From Natronospirillum sp965602035 (GTDB lineage: Bacteria; Pseudomonadota; Gammaproteobacteria; Pseudomonadales; Natronospirillaceae), in NCBI GenBank assembly GCA_965602035.1, contig OZ271919.1, positions 2,046,001 through 2,110,000 on the forward strand: a stretch of 64,000 nucleotides of DNA, written 5' to 3'. The position numbers were made by a program, and so were the translations under genes. Positions 50,128-59,204 of the stretch are shown here, piece by piece (position 1 is the first letter of the stretch; each line of letters starts with the position of its first letter). The notes below the pieces were generated by a model. It saw nothing but the letters and a program-made list of their open reading frames with translations, searched no databases and was not told the origin of the DNA.

Positions 50128-52443
50128 TCAACGCCTGGAACGGTCCAGAGCTGCCTGTAGTTTTTCCGCCATCGCACCGGTTCTGGCCGGCGCAGCCTCA
50201 GATTTTTCCGACCGTCTACGGCCCGAACCGCCCGATTTGTCGCGAGTTCGACTCGTTTTTCCGGTGCGTTCGGCTTCGGGGTCATCATCCAGGCGCATGC
50301 TCAAGCCGATACGTTTGCGGGCCACATCGACACTCATGACCTTGACCGTCACAAAATCACCCGCTTTGACGACAGCGGCCGGATCCTTGACGAATTTATG
50401 ACTGAGCGCCGAAATATGCACGAGGCCATCCTGATGCACACCGACATCAACAAATGCGCCAAAATTGGTGACATTGGTCACTACGCCGTCCAGCACCATG
50501 CCGGGGCGCAGGTCCTTGACGTCGGTCACGTCTTCCCGGAACGATACCGTCCGGAATTCCGGCCGGGGATCACGCCCGGGTTTCGCCAACTCCGTCAGCA
50601 CATCACGAACGGTCAGCACGCCGAAGGCGTCTGTTGCCAGTGCTTCGGGTTTCAGCCCGGACAGTTTTTCGCCATTGCCCAGCAAACCACTGACCGGCAC
50701 CCCGAGTCGGCCGGCGATCTGCTCAACGAATGAATACGCTTCGGGGTGCACAGCCGAGGCATCCAGCGGGTTGTCACCTTCTCTTATACGCAGAAAGCCG
50801 GCACATTGCTCATACGTCCTGGCGCCGAGACGCGGAACCTTGAGCAACTGCTGTCGGTTACGGAAGGCGCCCTCGGTGTTCCGAAACGCAACCAGGCTAT
50901 CCGCCAGCCCACGGCTGAGGCCTGATACGCGTGCCAGAAGCGGGGCCGAGGCCGTGTTCAGATCAACACCGACTCCGTTCACGCAATCTTCCACCACGGC
51001 ATCAAGGGAACGTGCCAGTGCTGTCTGGGAGACGTCGTGCTGATACTGGCCAACGCCTATAGCCTTGGGATCAATCTTCACCAGCTCTGCCAGCGGATCC
51101 TGCAGCCGCCTGGCAATGGACACCGCTCCGCGATAGCTCACATCCAGCTCAGGAAACTCGCGTGCTGCCTCCTCCGAGGCAGAATAGACCGACGCGCCCG
51201 CTTCGGACACCATCATTGACTGTAACCCGGAAACACCCGCCTCGCGCACCAGTTCCCTGGCGAGTTCATCGGTCTCGCGAGACGCTGTGCCATTGCCTAT
51301 GGCGATCAGTGATACGCGGAACCGGTTCACCAGCGTCAGCAGGGTTTGTTTCGACTCGGCCCAACGGCGCTGTGGCACATGGGGATAGATAACGTCATGG
51401 GCCAGCAGTTTTCCGGTTTCGTCCAGCACGACCACCTTGACCCCGGTACGGTACGCCGGGTCCAGCCCCATGGTAACGCGCCGCCCGGCGGGCGGCGCCA
51501 GCAGGAGATCCTTCAGGTTCTTTCCGAAGACCTGAATGGCCGCGTCCTCGGCACGCTCACGGAGCGTGTTGAACAGCTCTGTCTCGAGATGCGGCAGTAT
51601 TTTCACGCGCCAGGTCCATCGGGCCACTTCACGGAACCAGGGTCCGGCGCCCTGTTCCCCGACCGGCAGGCCAAGCTGCTCCGTCAGCAGCCCCGCGCCA
51701 TGTTCGGGTTCGTACCGATCAGGATCGGGTACCAGAGAGAGTTGCAGCACACCTTCATTGCGGCCCCGGAATAACGCCAGGGCACGATGCGATGGAATTC
51801 GGCTCCAGGCTTCACGGTAATCAAAATAGTCGGCAAATTTCTGACCTGACTCGCCTTTATCAGGTACCAGAGAAGAAACCACAACGCCGTGACTCTGGAG
51901 AAACGCCCTGAGTGTCCCCAAAAGATCCGCATCTTCGGCAAAGCGCTCCATCAGAATCGCGCGGGCACCCTGCAGGGCTGCCGCTGCGTCTGCTACGCCC
52001 TGATCGATGTTCACGTAGTCGGCGGCGACTTCCTCCGGGTTCCGGGAGGGATCGTTCAGCAGGCCGTCAGCGAGTGGCTCGAGACCGGCCTCGCGTGCGA
52101 TCTGCCCTTTCGTACGCCGCCTGGGTCGGTAGGGCAGGTAGAGGTCTTCCAATTCGGTTTTTGTGGTCGCCGCATCCAGCCGGGCAGACAGGTCAGCATC
52201 CAGCTTTCCCTGCTGCTCGATGGACTCCCGTATCGTCTCCCTGCGCGCCGCCAATTCCCGGAGGTATCGCAGGCGCTCCTCCATGCGCCGCAACTGCGTG
52301 TCGTCGAGCGCTCCAGTGGCTTCTTTCCGGTACCGGGCGATAAACGGCACCGTGGCGCCGTCATCGAGCAGGCGCACCGCTGCACTGATGCGTGCACTGT
52401 CTACACCCAGCTCTTCCGCCAACTGGCGTGCGATGGCGTCCAT
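50128..52443 (-). CDS. tex: RNA-binding transcription accessory protein Tex
   Basis: A 771-residue Spt6-like protein has an N-terminal helical region (VPFIARYRKEATGALDDTQL), a YqgF-like RNase H domain (GLDPAYRTGVKVVVLDETGK), helix-hairpin-helix repeats (VGVDLNTASAPLLARVSGLS) and a C-terminal S1 domain (LDGVVTNVTNFGAFVDVGVH). The last 50 residues are basic and low-complexity. It is essential or conditionally essential in some species and linked to toxin expression in Bordetella. Here it is between hslO and gshA. Confidence 0.95.
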   Translation of the reverse strand: MDAIARQLAEELGVDSARISAAVRLLDDGATVPFIARYRKEATGALDDTQLRRMEERLRYLRELAARRETIRESIEQQGKLDADLSARLDAATTKTELEDLYLPYRPRRRTKGQIAREAGLEPLADGLLNDPSRNPEEVAADYVNIDQGVADAAAALQGARAILMERFAEDADLLGTLRAFLQSHGVVVSSLVPDKGESGQKFADYFDYREAWSRIPSHRALALFRGRNEGVLQLSLVPDPDRYEPEHGAGLLTEQLGLPVGEQGAGPWFREVARWTWRVKILPHLETELFNTLRERAEDAAIQVFGKNLKDLLLAPPAGRRVTMGLDPAYRTGVKVVVLDETGKLLAHDVIYPHVPQRRWAESKQTLLTLVNRFRVSLIAIGNGTASRETDELARELVREAGVSGLQSMMVSEAGASVYSASEEAAREFPELDVSYRGAVSIARRLQDPLAELVKIDPKAIGVGQYQHDVSQTALARSLDAVVEDCVNGVGVDLNTASAPLLARVSGLSRGLADSLVAFRNTEGAFRNRQQLLKVPRLGARTYEQCAGFLRIREGDNPLDASAVHPEAYSFVEQIAGRLGVPVSGLLGNGEKLSGLKPEALATDAFGVLTVRDVLTELAKPGRDPRPEFRTVSFREDVTDVKDLRPGMVLDGVVTNVTNFGAFVDVGVHQDGLVHISALSHKFVKDPAAVVKAGDFVTVKVMSVDVARKRIGLSMRLDDDPEAERTGKTSRTRDKSGGSGRRRSEKSEAAPARTGAMAEKLQAALDRSRR

Positions 52444-52452
52444 TCAGTCTCC

Positions 52453-53343
52453 TCAGTTCAGATCCGGCGAATCATCTGCATCGTCAGAGGCGTTCGCTCC
52501 GTCGGCGAAAAGGGCCTCAACGTCGTCGACCGTATAGTAGTATTTGGCATGGCAGAATTGGCAGTCGACCTCGATACTGCCCTGTTCCACGGCCAGTTGA
52601 CGAGCCTCCTCATACCCGACAGAGGCCAGCGCGCCGGCGCTGCGTTCGTGTGAGCAGGTACACCGAAAGCGCTGATTCTCCGGGCTGAAAACCCGGACCT
52701 GCTCCTCATGAAAAAGGCGCGTCAGCAGCCGGTCATTGGCCAGTTCCAGCAATTCGCTGTCCGTTACCGTCGATGCCAGGTGTGTGACCGTATTCCAGCC
52801 GTCACTGTCTGTATCCATGGCACTGGTCGCTTCGCCGGGAATAATCTGGAGCAGCATACCTGCAGCCTTATGGCCGTCCGCGGCCAGCCAGACACGAGTG
52901 CGGATCTGTTCGGACTGGAGAAAATAATCTTCCAGGGCGGCGGCCAGACCGTTGTCCTGCATCGGCACTATGCCCTGATAGCGTTGGCCGCCCTCTGGCT
53001 CAAGCGTAATGGCCAACTGACCCTCACCGAGCAACGGCCCGCTGTCGACAAAATCGTCATTGTAGCGGGCGATCGCCCGCAGGTTTTCGCGTTTTTCACA
53101 CTCGGCCATGAGAAGCCGCACCTGGCCACTCTGCCCGCGCGCCTGCAGAGACAGGCGACCACTGAACTTGATCGTGGCATTCAGGAGGCTGACCGCAGCC
53201 ATGAACTCGCCGAGCAGATGCTGCACCGGTTTCGGGTAAGGGTGCTGCTTCAGCACATCCCGGTAGCTTCGGGAAAGTCCGGAAAGCTGGCCACGAACCG
53301 GCAGGTCATCGAAGAGAAATCGTTGTGTCTGATCGGCATTCAT
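52453..53343 (-). CDS. hslO: redox-regulated chaperone Hsp33
   Basis: A 296-residue chaperone is switched on by oxidation. The zinc-binding redox switch is complete: RFRCTCSHE (CxC), then VDCQFCHAKY (CxxC) about 30 residues later. The N-terminal domain includes DDLPVRGQLSGLSRSYRDVL and LLNATIKFSGRLSLQARGQS. It stands 9 bases upstream of tex and 93 bases downstream of hslR. Confidence 0.96.
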   Translation of the reverse strand: MNADQTQRFLFDDLPVRGQLSGLSRSYRDVLKQHPYPKPVQHLLGEFMAAVSLLNATIKFSGRLSLQARGQSGQVRLLMAECEKRENLRAIARYNDDFVDSGPLLGEGQLAITLEPEGGQRYQGIVPMQDNGLAAALEDYFLQSEQIRTRVWLAADGHKAAGMLLQIIPGEATSAMDTDSDGWNTVTHLASTVTDSELLELANDRLLTRLFHEEQVRVFSPENQRFRCTCSHERSAGALASVGYEEARQLAVEQGSIEVDCQFCHAKYYYTVDDVEALFADGANASDDADDSPDLN

Positions 53344-53436
53344 AAAGGCATTGATCGCAAACTAATGGTATAGGGTCAGGGTACCCGGTGTATCTGCACA
53401 GCCTGGCTTTCAGGCGGCGCCGGGTCTGCCTGAGGC

Positions 53437-53832
53437 TCAGGGGTCAATACCCTGCTGTTTGAGCCGGCGAATGTCCCGGCGGTCTTTCTTGTCGGGCCGG
53501 CCGGCTGGCGACGCATCGGCGAGGTTTGCCTGACGGCGAAGCTCGGCCTCACGCTCCCGGCGCTCGGCACTCTCCTGAGTTTCCGCATATAACAGGCGCG
53601 CCTGTGACGCCGGTCCCCGCTTTTCGCTGAGACCTTCAACACGTACGGTCCGTTCGGTGTGCCCGATACGGATGCGCAGCAGCGCACCGATCTGAACTTG
53701 TCTGCTTGGTTTTGCACGGGCACCATCGACGTGAACCTTTCCACCTTCCACAGCGTCCTTGGCCAGGCCACGCGTCTTGAAAAAGCGCGCCGCCCATAGC
53801 CATTTGTCGAGTCGAACCGATTCGCCCTGCAT
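53437..53832 (-). CDS. hslR: heat-shock protein 15 (ribosome-associated, HslR)
   Basis: A 131-residue S4-domain protein binds 50S subunits carrying a nascent chain that dissociated too early. The S4 motif is VRLDKWLWAARFFKTRGLAK; a basic C-terminal tail follows (RPDKKDRRDIRRLKQQG). The start at MQGESVRLDKW was chosen since the upstream frame has no homologous content. hslR-hslO pairing is standard. Confidence 0.94.
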   Translation of the reverse strand: MQGESVRLDKWLWAARFFKTRGLAKDAVEGGKVHVDGARAKPSRQVQIGALLRIRIGHTERTVRVEGLSEKRGPASQARLLYAETQESAERREREAELRRQANLADASPAGRPDKKDRRDIRRLKQQGIDP

Positions 53833-54069
53833 GATGCTCCGGAGCGCAGCCAGCAAACTGTATTCATTGGAGCGGCTATTGTACGGTGCGTGAGTCAGAG
53901 CACAAGGGTCGGGTTGGCCGCATCGAAGTAACCGCGGAAATACGGTGTGAACCGATTGATACCAACAGGCGTATTTCAATTTGAGTTATACCGTGTTGGC
54001 CCACCGGGCAACCCGGCAGCCCACTGTCATTCAGACAACCGACTCAAAACTACGGGTGCGCTACCTGAT

Positions 54070-54498
54070 ATGCGACTGATCCGACTGACACTGATCGTGC
54101 ACCTGTTCCTTCATGCCGCATTATGGGGGTTGGCGGTCACGCAGATGATGCCCTCCATGCCCCCTTCGCACTGGGCGCCGACCCTGTATCAGGTGCTCTG
54201 CGGTGCCTTGATCATTCATCTCGGCAGCTACCATTGGGCAATGGCGCAATGGCAGGAAGACCTGTGCGAGGGCTTCACCTGGCCAATGGCGCTTATGACC
54301 GCCCTGCTGACCCTGGCGCTTGGGGTTGTGGTGCTGCTGAGCAGTGAGTGGGCACTTTATGCAGCCGCGCTTGCGGCAGCGTTATTGTTCTGGCAGGAGA
54401 CGTGGGGGCAGATTACCCGTTACATTCAGCCCTGGTACCTGCGCCTGCGGTGGCTGCAGCTCGCAAGCCTGCTACTCACGCAGGTCCTGGTTGCCTGA
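54070..54498 (+). CDS. small multi-pass membrane protein of unknown function
   Basis: About 142 residues start at MRLIRLTLIVHLFLHAALWG. Four hydrophobic segments are seen (near residues 5-25, 35-55, 70-95 and 100-120). His, Trp and Tyr are unusually frequent in the membrane regions (IIHLGSYHWAMAQWQ). It has no family that I recognise. The reading frame is open further upstream to 53947, but that part is polar and there is no clear ribosome-binding site. It is divergent from hslR and overlaps the next gene tail-to-tail by 27 bases. Confidence 0.6.
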   Translation: MRLIRLTLIVHLFLHAALWGLAVTQMMPSMPPSHWAPTLYQVLCGALIIHLGSYHWAMAQWQEDLCEGFTWPMALMTALLTLALGVVVLLSSEWALYAAALAAALLFWQETWGQITRYIQPWYLRLRWLQLASLLLTQVLVA

Positions 54499-55617
54499 GA
54501 CCTGAAGAACCGGCGCTGCAGTCAGGTGGTACAGTTGGCGATCAGACGCATTGAAGCCATAAAGCCGGCCACCGTCTGCCTGCAACAGGCTGAAGGCTCC
54601 CGTTCCGGTAGAGGCCCTGAACTCCCTTGGACCAAACGGCGAATAGCCGATCACCTGATTGGACGCCGGATCGCCGAACACCAGAGTGTGCGCAGGCAGT
54701 CCATCACCCGAAAATGCCGGAACCTGCTGAACCACGAGATTCCACGGAGCGACAGGCGGTTCGCGTGGACCACTGTCCCATTGCGGCGACACTACCGTGA
54801 TCGAGTCACACCCACCGGTGCGGCGCAATTGCCGACTGCCGGCACGGCACGGCCAACCGAAATGCGCCCCCTCGGTAGCCGCAAACAGCCTTGCCGCACC
54901 CTCCGGCCCGAGGTCAAGCACCCAGGTGCCCAGCGGCCCGCCGCTCACCATGCCTGCCGGGGAACGCAGGCCTCTGGCGATAACCGCGGAACCCGGCGCT
55001 GCACCCGCCTCGATGAATGGCTGGCCAGGCCTGCGTCGGTCAATAGCCATACGCAGCAGTTTTCCGCGCCAGTTCCCGGCATCATTGAGCGTTGCTGGCT
55101 CAGCTCCACCGTCCCCCAGAGCAACCAGCAGATGCCCGGCTTCGTCAAAAGCCAGCAGCGCCTGAGTACGCCATATCCCGTCCGCCGGCACGGAGAAAAG
55201 CGTATAGGGCGCGTCGATTCGATAGTGCGTCGCGCCGTCGCGGCGCCAGTGCCAGGCTGTGACGCGTGTTACCGGCCCCAGCTCAGGATCCAGATCGGTC
55301 ACCGCAACGAACACTCGGTTATCTGCGGGGAAGTCGGGATGAAAGGCCAGATCGCTCAGGCCCAGATCGCCCGATGCGTCCAGGCCCAGTTGCAACAGGG
55401 AGGTTGCCCGGCCGCTGCCTTGCTCCAACAGCCAGACATGGCCTGATTCTGTGGCTGCTATTGTCTGATGCGCATTCCCGGGTACGGCTTTCAGGACGCT
55501 CAGGCGCTCATCCAACTGCCAGACCGGGTTCGCACCCAATGCCCAGCCTGCTCCGTTCTGGCCCAGCGTGGCTCCCGCCAGCAGCAACAGCGAAGCGGCC
55601 AGGGTGATGCAGCGCAT
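54472..55617 (-). CDS. PQQ-type sugar dehydrogenase homologue (GSDH domain)
   Basis: A 381-residue secreted beta-propeller protein has signal peptide MRCITLAASLLLLAGATLGQ and Sec-type cleavage. Family motifs are LSDLAFHPDFPADNRVFVAV (with the conserved catalytic-type His), VALGDGG and RGLRSPAGM. It resembles the YliI/Asd aldose dehydrogenases that need PQQ. No pqq biosynthesis gene is in the window, and the cofactor may be imported or absent. The start at 55615-55617 was chosen for its signal peptide. It follows rep by 46 bases on the same strand. Confidence 0.85.
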   Translation of the reverse strand: MRCITLAASLLLLAGATLGQNGAGWALGANPVWQLDERLSVLKAVPGNAHQTIAATESGHVWLLEQGSGRATSLLQLGLDASGDLGLSDLAFHPDFPADNRVFVAVTDLDPELGPVTRVTAWHWRRDGATHYRIDAPYTLFSVPADGIWRTQALLAFDEAGHLLVALGDGGAEPATLNDAGNWRGKLLRMAIDRRRPGQPFIEAGAAPGSAVIARGLRSPAGMVSGGPLGTWVLDLGPEGAARLFAATEGAHFGWPCRAGSRQLRRTGGCDSITVVSPQWDSGPREPPVAPWNLVVQQVPAFSGDGLPAHTLVFGDPASNQVIGYSPFGPREFRASTGTGAFSLLQADGGRLYGFNASDRQLYHLTAAPVLQVSGNQDLRE

Positions 55618-55663
55618 CAAGCCTGCCCTGATGAAAGCTGAGCCGGCGTCTGCCACCGTTGTT

Positions 55664-57685
55664 CTACTGATCAAGCATTGCATACAGGGAGTCCAGTGTA
55701 TCCCGCGCCGTAGCGCGACTTTCTTCGGCACTGGCAGGGCGCGTGCCCTCCCATACCACATCGTCCTCCGGAAGCTCTTCCAGAAACCGGCTGGGCACAC
55801 AGTCGACGGTTTCCCCGAACACACGTCGCCGCGCCGCATAGGTAAGGCAAAGCGACCGCTGTGCCCGAGTGATGCCGACATACATCAAGCGGCGCTCCTC
55901 CTCGACGGTCTCTGCCTCAATACTGTTCCGGTGCGGCAGAAGCTCTTCCTCCAGGCCCATTATATAGACGTGCGGAAACTCCAGCCCCTTGGCAGCATGC
56001 AGGGTCATTAACTGTACCGCGTTGGTCTGCTCGTCTTCCTCCTGGCGCTCCAGCAGATCACGAAGCACAAGCCGGCAGATGGCATCTTCAATGGCAACGT
56101 CTGAATCATCCTGCTGATCGCCCTTTTCCAGCATCTGGGCCAGACTGTCGATCAGCTGCCAGACATTGCTCATTCGCTTTTCCGCAGCCGCAGCGCTGGG
56201 CGACTCCTGACGCAACCACTGCTCATATTCGATATCCTGCAACAACTCCCGGATAACCGCCACCGGCTGCTCTGATGCACTCAACTGCCGACGCTTTTCC
56301 TCAAGCCAGTGCCAGAACGTTTCAAGACTGTGGCGCGACCGGGCCGGTAACGCCTGTGCCAGCCGGTGATCACCGGCACCGCGGTACAACGGCAGTTCGT
56401 ACTGCCCACAAAAAAGGCCAAGACGCTCAAGTGTCGCAGCGCCTATTTCCCGACGCGGTGTGTTGATGATCCGCAGAAATGCGGCGTCGTCATCCGGGTT
56501 CACCAGCAGCCGAAGATAGCCCATCACGTCCTTTATTTCGGCCCGACTGAAAAACGAGGTTCCTCCGGACATCTGGTAGGGAATCCGGTTCTGCTGTAAG
56601 CGGATTTCGAGCAACCGGGCCTGATGATTACCGCGGTAGAGCACAGCGAAGTCGTGATATTCCAGTTGCCTGCCGAGACGACGCGTAATGATGTCGTGAA
56701 CGATTCTGTCGACTTCCGCGTCTTCACTCGCCGTGCGCACGATTCGAATGGGCTCACCCGACCCCATCTCGCTCCACAGAGACTTGGTGAACACGTGGGG
56801 GTTCAGCGCGATGAGCTGGTTTGCGGCCCGCAGAATGAGCCGCGTGGACCGGTAGTTCTGTTCAAGCTTGACGACCTTGAGCGCCGGATAATCCGACTGT
56901 AACTGCACGAGGTTCTCAGGGCGTGCCCCGCGCCAGGAGTAAATGGACTGATCATCATCACCCACCACCGTAAGACGCCCCTCCTCACCGACCAGGCTGC
57001 GAACCAGTTGATATTGACTGGTGTTGGTGTCCTGATACTCATCCACCAACAGATAACGTACCCGACTCTGCCAGCGCTCGCGCACCTCTGCATCGTCGAT
57101 CAGCAGTTGTGTCGGCAGCCGGATCAGGTCATCGAAGTCGACCGCATTGTAGGCCTTCAGCAACCGGTCATAGGCTTCGTAAAGGTGCGCCACCATGACT
57201 GCCTGCTCATCCAATGCCCGACTGCGCGCTGCGGCCGGTGTGATCAGATCATTCTTGAGCGCGGAAATGGCATTCTGCACGTAACCCGCCCAGTCCGCTT
57301 TGTCCGTGTACTCCCGATTGATGATGTCCTTGATCAGGGCATGCGCATCCGTCTGGTCAAACAGCGTGAAATTCGGGTTCAGACCGGCTCGACGACCGTC
57401 GCGGCGCAACATGTTCAGGCCGAGGGTGTGAAATGTGGATACCGTCAGGCCCCGCGTATTCTGCCCTTCGGTGAGCTGGGCAACCCGGGCTTTCATTTCA
57501 CGGGCTGCCTTGTTGGTGAAGGTAACCGCCACAATGCCCCGCGCCGGGTAGCCGCAGGCGTCTATCAGATAGGCAATCTTGCGCGTGATAACGCTGGTCT
57601 TGCCACTGCCCGCTCCCGCCAGCACCAGCAGAGGCCCGTCAATATATCGAACAGCTTCGTCCTGGCGCTGGTTCAGATCGGCCAA
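55664..57685 (-). CDS. rep: ATP-dependent DNA helicase Rep
   Basis: A 673-residue SF1A helicase helps replication forks pass bound protein. Walker A is VLAGAGSGKTSVITRKIAYL at about 21-40; motif II is VDEYQDTN, motif III DDDQSIYSWRGA, and motif VI VGITRAQRSL. The preferred start is TTG at 57683-57685 (read as MADLNQRQDEAV) with AGGAG six bases before it; this gives exactly the length of E. coli Rep. Upstream in-frame starts add about 21 residues without similarity. Confidence 0.94.
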   Translation of the reverse strand: MADLNQRQDEAVRYIDGPLLVLAGAGSGKTSVITRKIAYLIDACGYPARGIVAVTFTNKAAREMKARVAQLTEGQNTRGLTVSTFHTLGLNMLRRDGRRAGLNPNFTLFDQTDAHALIKDIINREYTDKADWAGYVQNAISALKNDLITPAAARSRALDEQAVMVAHLYEAYDRLLKAYNAVDFDDLIRLPTQLLIDDAEVRERWQSRVRYLLVDEYQDTNTSQYQLVRSLVGEEGRLTVVGDDDQSIYSWRGARPENLVQLQSDYPALKVVKLEQNYRSTRLILRAANQLIALNPHVFTKSLWSEMGSGEPIRIVRTASEDAEVDRIVHDIITRRLGRQLEYHDFAVLYRGNHQARLLEIRLQQNRIPYQMSGGTSFFSRAEIKDVMGYLRLLVNPDDDAAFLRIINTPRREIGAATLERLGLFCGQYELPLYRGAGDHRLAQALPARSRHSLETFWHWLEEKRRQLSASEQPVAVIRELLQDIEYEQWLRQESPSAAAAEKRMSNVWQLIDSLAQMLEKGDQQDDSDVAIEDAICRLVLRDLLERQEEDEQTNAVQLMTLHAAKGLEFPHVYIMGLEEELLPHRNSIEAETVEEERRLMYVGITRAQRSLCLTYAARRRVFGETVDCVPSRFLEELPEDDVVWEGTRPASAEESRATARDTLDSLYAMLDQ

Positions 57686-57818
57686 TTCATTCTCCTGTAT
57701 CGCCCATTTGCGCGGTCCGGGACCGTGCGGTGACGGCGGCAGCCTCAAGTTGACGATTTATTGAAACACGGTGCATGATAGCCTTACATCTGCCAAGGCA
57801 GTTCACTATGAGAGCAGC

Positions 57819-59186
57819 ATGTTATCACGACCCATGAATGGCGAGCGACTGTCCGCTGACACCGGCCTTGACCGGCTCACCGGTGTAATGCATCGCGACC
57901 CGTTCATTGCCGCAACCGCAAAGGCGATTGCCCGCGTGGCCGACCATGGTCGTATGCTGACGGTACTGGCTCTCGACCTGCGGCATTTCAACGCGCTGAA
58001 TCTGGATTACGGCTTTCAGGTCGCCGATGACGTTCTGAGTGCTGCGGCTGCGCGGCTGCAGGATACGCTGCCTGCGCCGGCAACCATCGGCAGAATGGGG
58101 GGAGATGAATTCCTGGTATTGCTGGAAAACCTGCCCGACCAGATGACTTCTGACCGGTTGATGGACCGGATCAGGGCGGCGTTCAGCGCACCGCTGGAAA
58201 CCCGGAACCTGACCGTTCAGATCAGCGTCACATTAGGCGCGGCGCATTATCCGCAGACCATGGGCACACCGGAAAGGCTGGTTGTCTGCGCCCATGAGGC
58301 ACTCCACCGGGCGAAAGAGCATGCACTCAATTTCTGGCGCTACGAAGACGGCGTGCTCAGCCGAACCGATCACGCGGCGAGTGAAGAAATCCGGGCCGCA
58401 CTGCGGGAGAACCGCTTCGAGCTTTATTACCAGCCCCGTCTCTGCCTTCGTACCCGGCGTCTTGTAAGTCTGGAAGCACTGATACGCTGGCACCATCCTG
58501 AACGCGGGATTGTGATGCCCAACGATTTTATTCAGGCCGCTGAGTCCAGTGGCATGATCGTGCCACTGGGGTACTGGATTATCGACCAGGCCTGCCGGGA
58601 TCTGGCCGTGCTGGCCGCGCACGATATGGGCGATGTCATGGTGGCGACGAACCTGTCGTTCCGCCAGCTGCAGGATGACCGCTTCTGTGACCTACTGCCG
58701 CGGCTGGTGCGCCGACGACATGTCACACCGGAGAACCTTGAATTCGAGTTGACGGAAACCGCCGTTCTCACAGACCCCGCCCGTGCCATGACCGCGCTGG
58801 AATCCGTTCACGCGCTCGGAGTGCATTTATCACTGGATGACTTCGGCACCGGGTATTCAGCGCTGACGCATATCCAGCAGTTCCCGATCAATACCATCAA
58901 GATTGACCGTAGCTTCACCAAACGCATCACCTCGGATGCCGAGGCCGGCACCATTGTGCGGTCGATTATTCACCTTGCCCATGAGCTTGGCCTGCAGGTT
59001 GTCGCCGAAGGTGTGGAAACCCTGGCTCAACTGGCCTGCCTGCGCGCAGAAGGCTGCGACCAGGTGCAGGGATTCCTGTTCAGCCAGCCCCGGCCATTAT
59101 GGGAAATAATGCAGCTGGTTGACCACACACTGGTTCCGCTGCAGAGCGAATCGGTATTGGCAACAGCCCGCCAGAAAGTCTCCTGA
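57819..59186 (+). CDS. GGDEF-EAL protein (cyclic di-GMP turnover)
   Basis: About 455 residues carry a diguanylate cyclase and a phosphodiesterase domain but no sensory domain, membrane helix or receiver. The GGDEF motif is exact (IGRMGGDEFLVLLENL), but no RxxD inhibitory site precedes it. The EAL side has SLEALIRWHHPERG, NLSFRQL, ELTETAV, DDFGTGYSALTHI, IKIDRSF, AEGVETLAQL and QGFLF, so the metal and catalytic residues are all present. The net direction cannot be told from sequence. The start at 57819 (MLSRPMNGER) is one of several possible. It is divergent from rep. Confidence 0.92.
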   Translation: MLSRPMNGERLSADTGLDRLTGVMHRDPFIAATAKAIARVADHGRMLTVLALDLRHFNALNLDYGFQVADDVLSAAAARLQDTLPAPATIGRMGGDEFLVLLENLPDQMTSDRLMDRIRAAFSAPLETRNLTVQISVTLGAAHYPQTMGTPERLVVCAHEALHRAKEHALNFWRYEDGVLSRTDHAASEEIRAALRENRFELYYQPRLCLRTRRLVSLEALIRWHHPERGIVMPNDFIQAAESSGMIVPLGYWIIDQACRDLAVLAAHDMGDVMVATNLSFRQLQDDRFCDLLPRLVRRRHVTPENLEFELTETAVLTDPARAMTALESVHALGVHLSLDDFGTGYSALTHIQQFPINTIKIDRSFTKRITSDAEAGTIVRSIIHLAHELGLQVVAEGVETLAQLACLRAEGCDQVQGFLFSQPRPLWEIMQLVDHTLVPLQSESVLATARQKVS

Positions 59187-59204
59187 CGTAACCGAACCGA
59201 TGAT

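Noticed and set aside
57686..57748. Upstream extension of Rep by about 21 residues
   Set aside because: The added residues have no similarity to Rep. The TTG at 57683-57685 has a good ribosome-binding site and gives the E. coli length.
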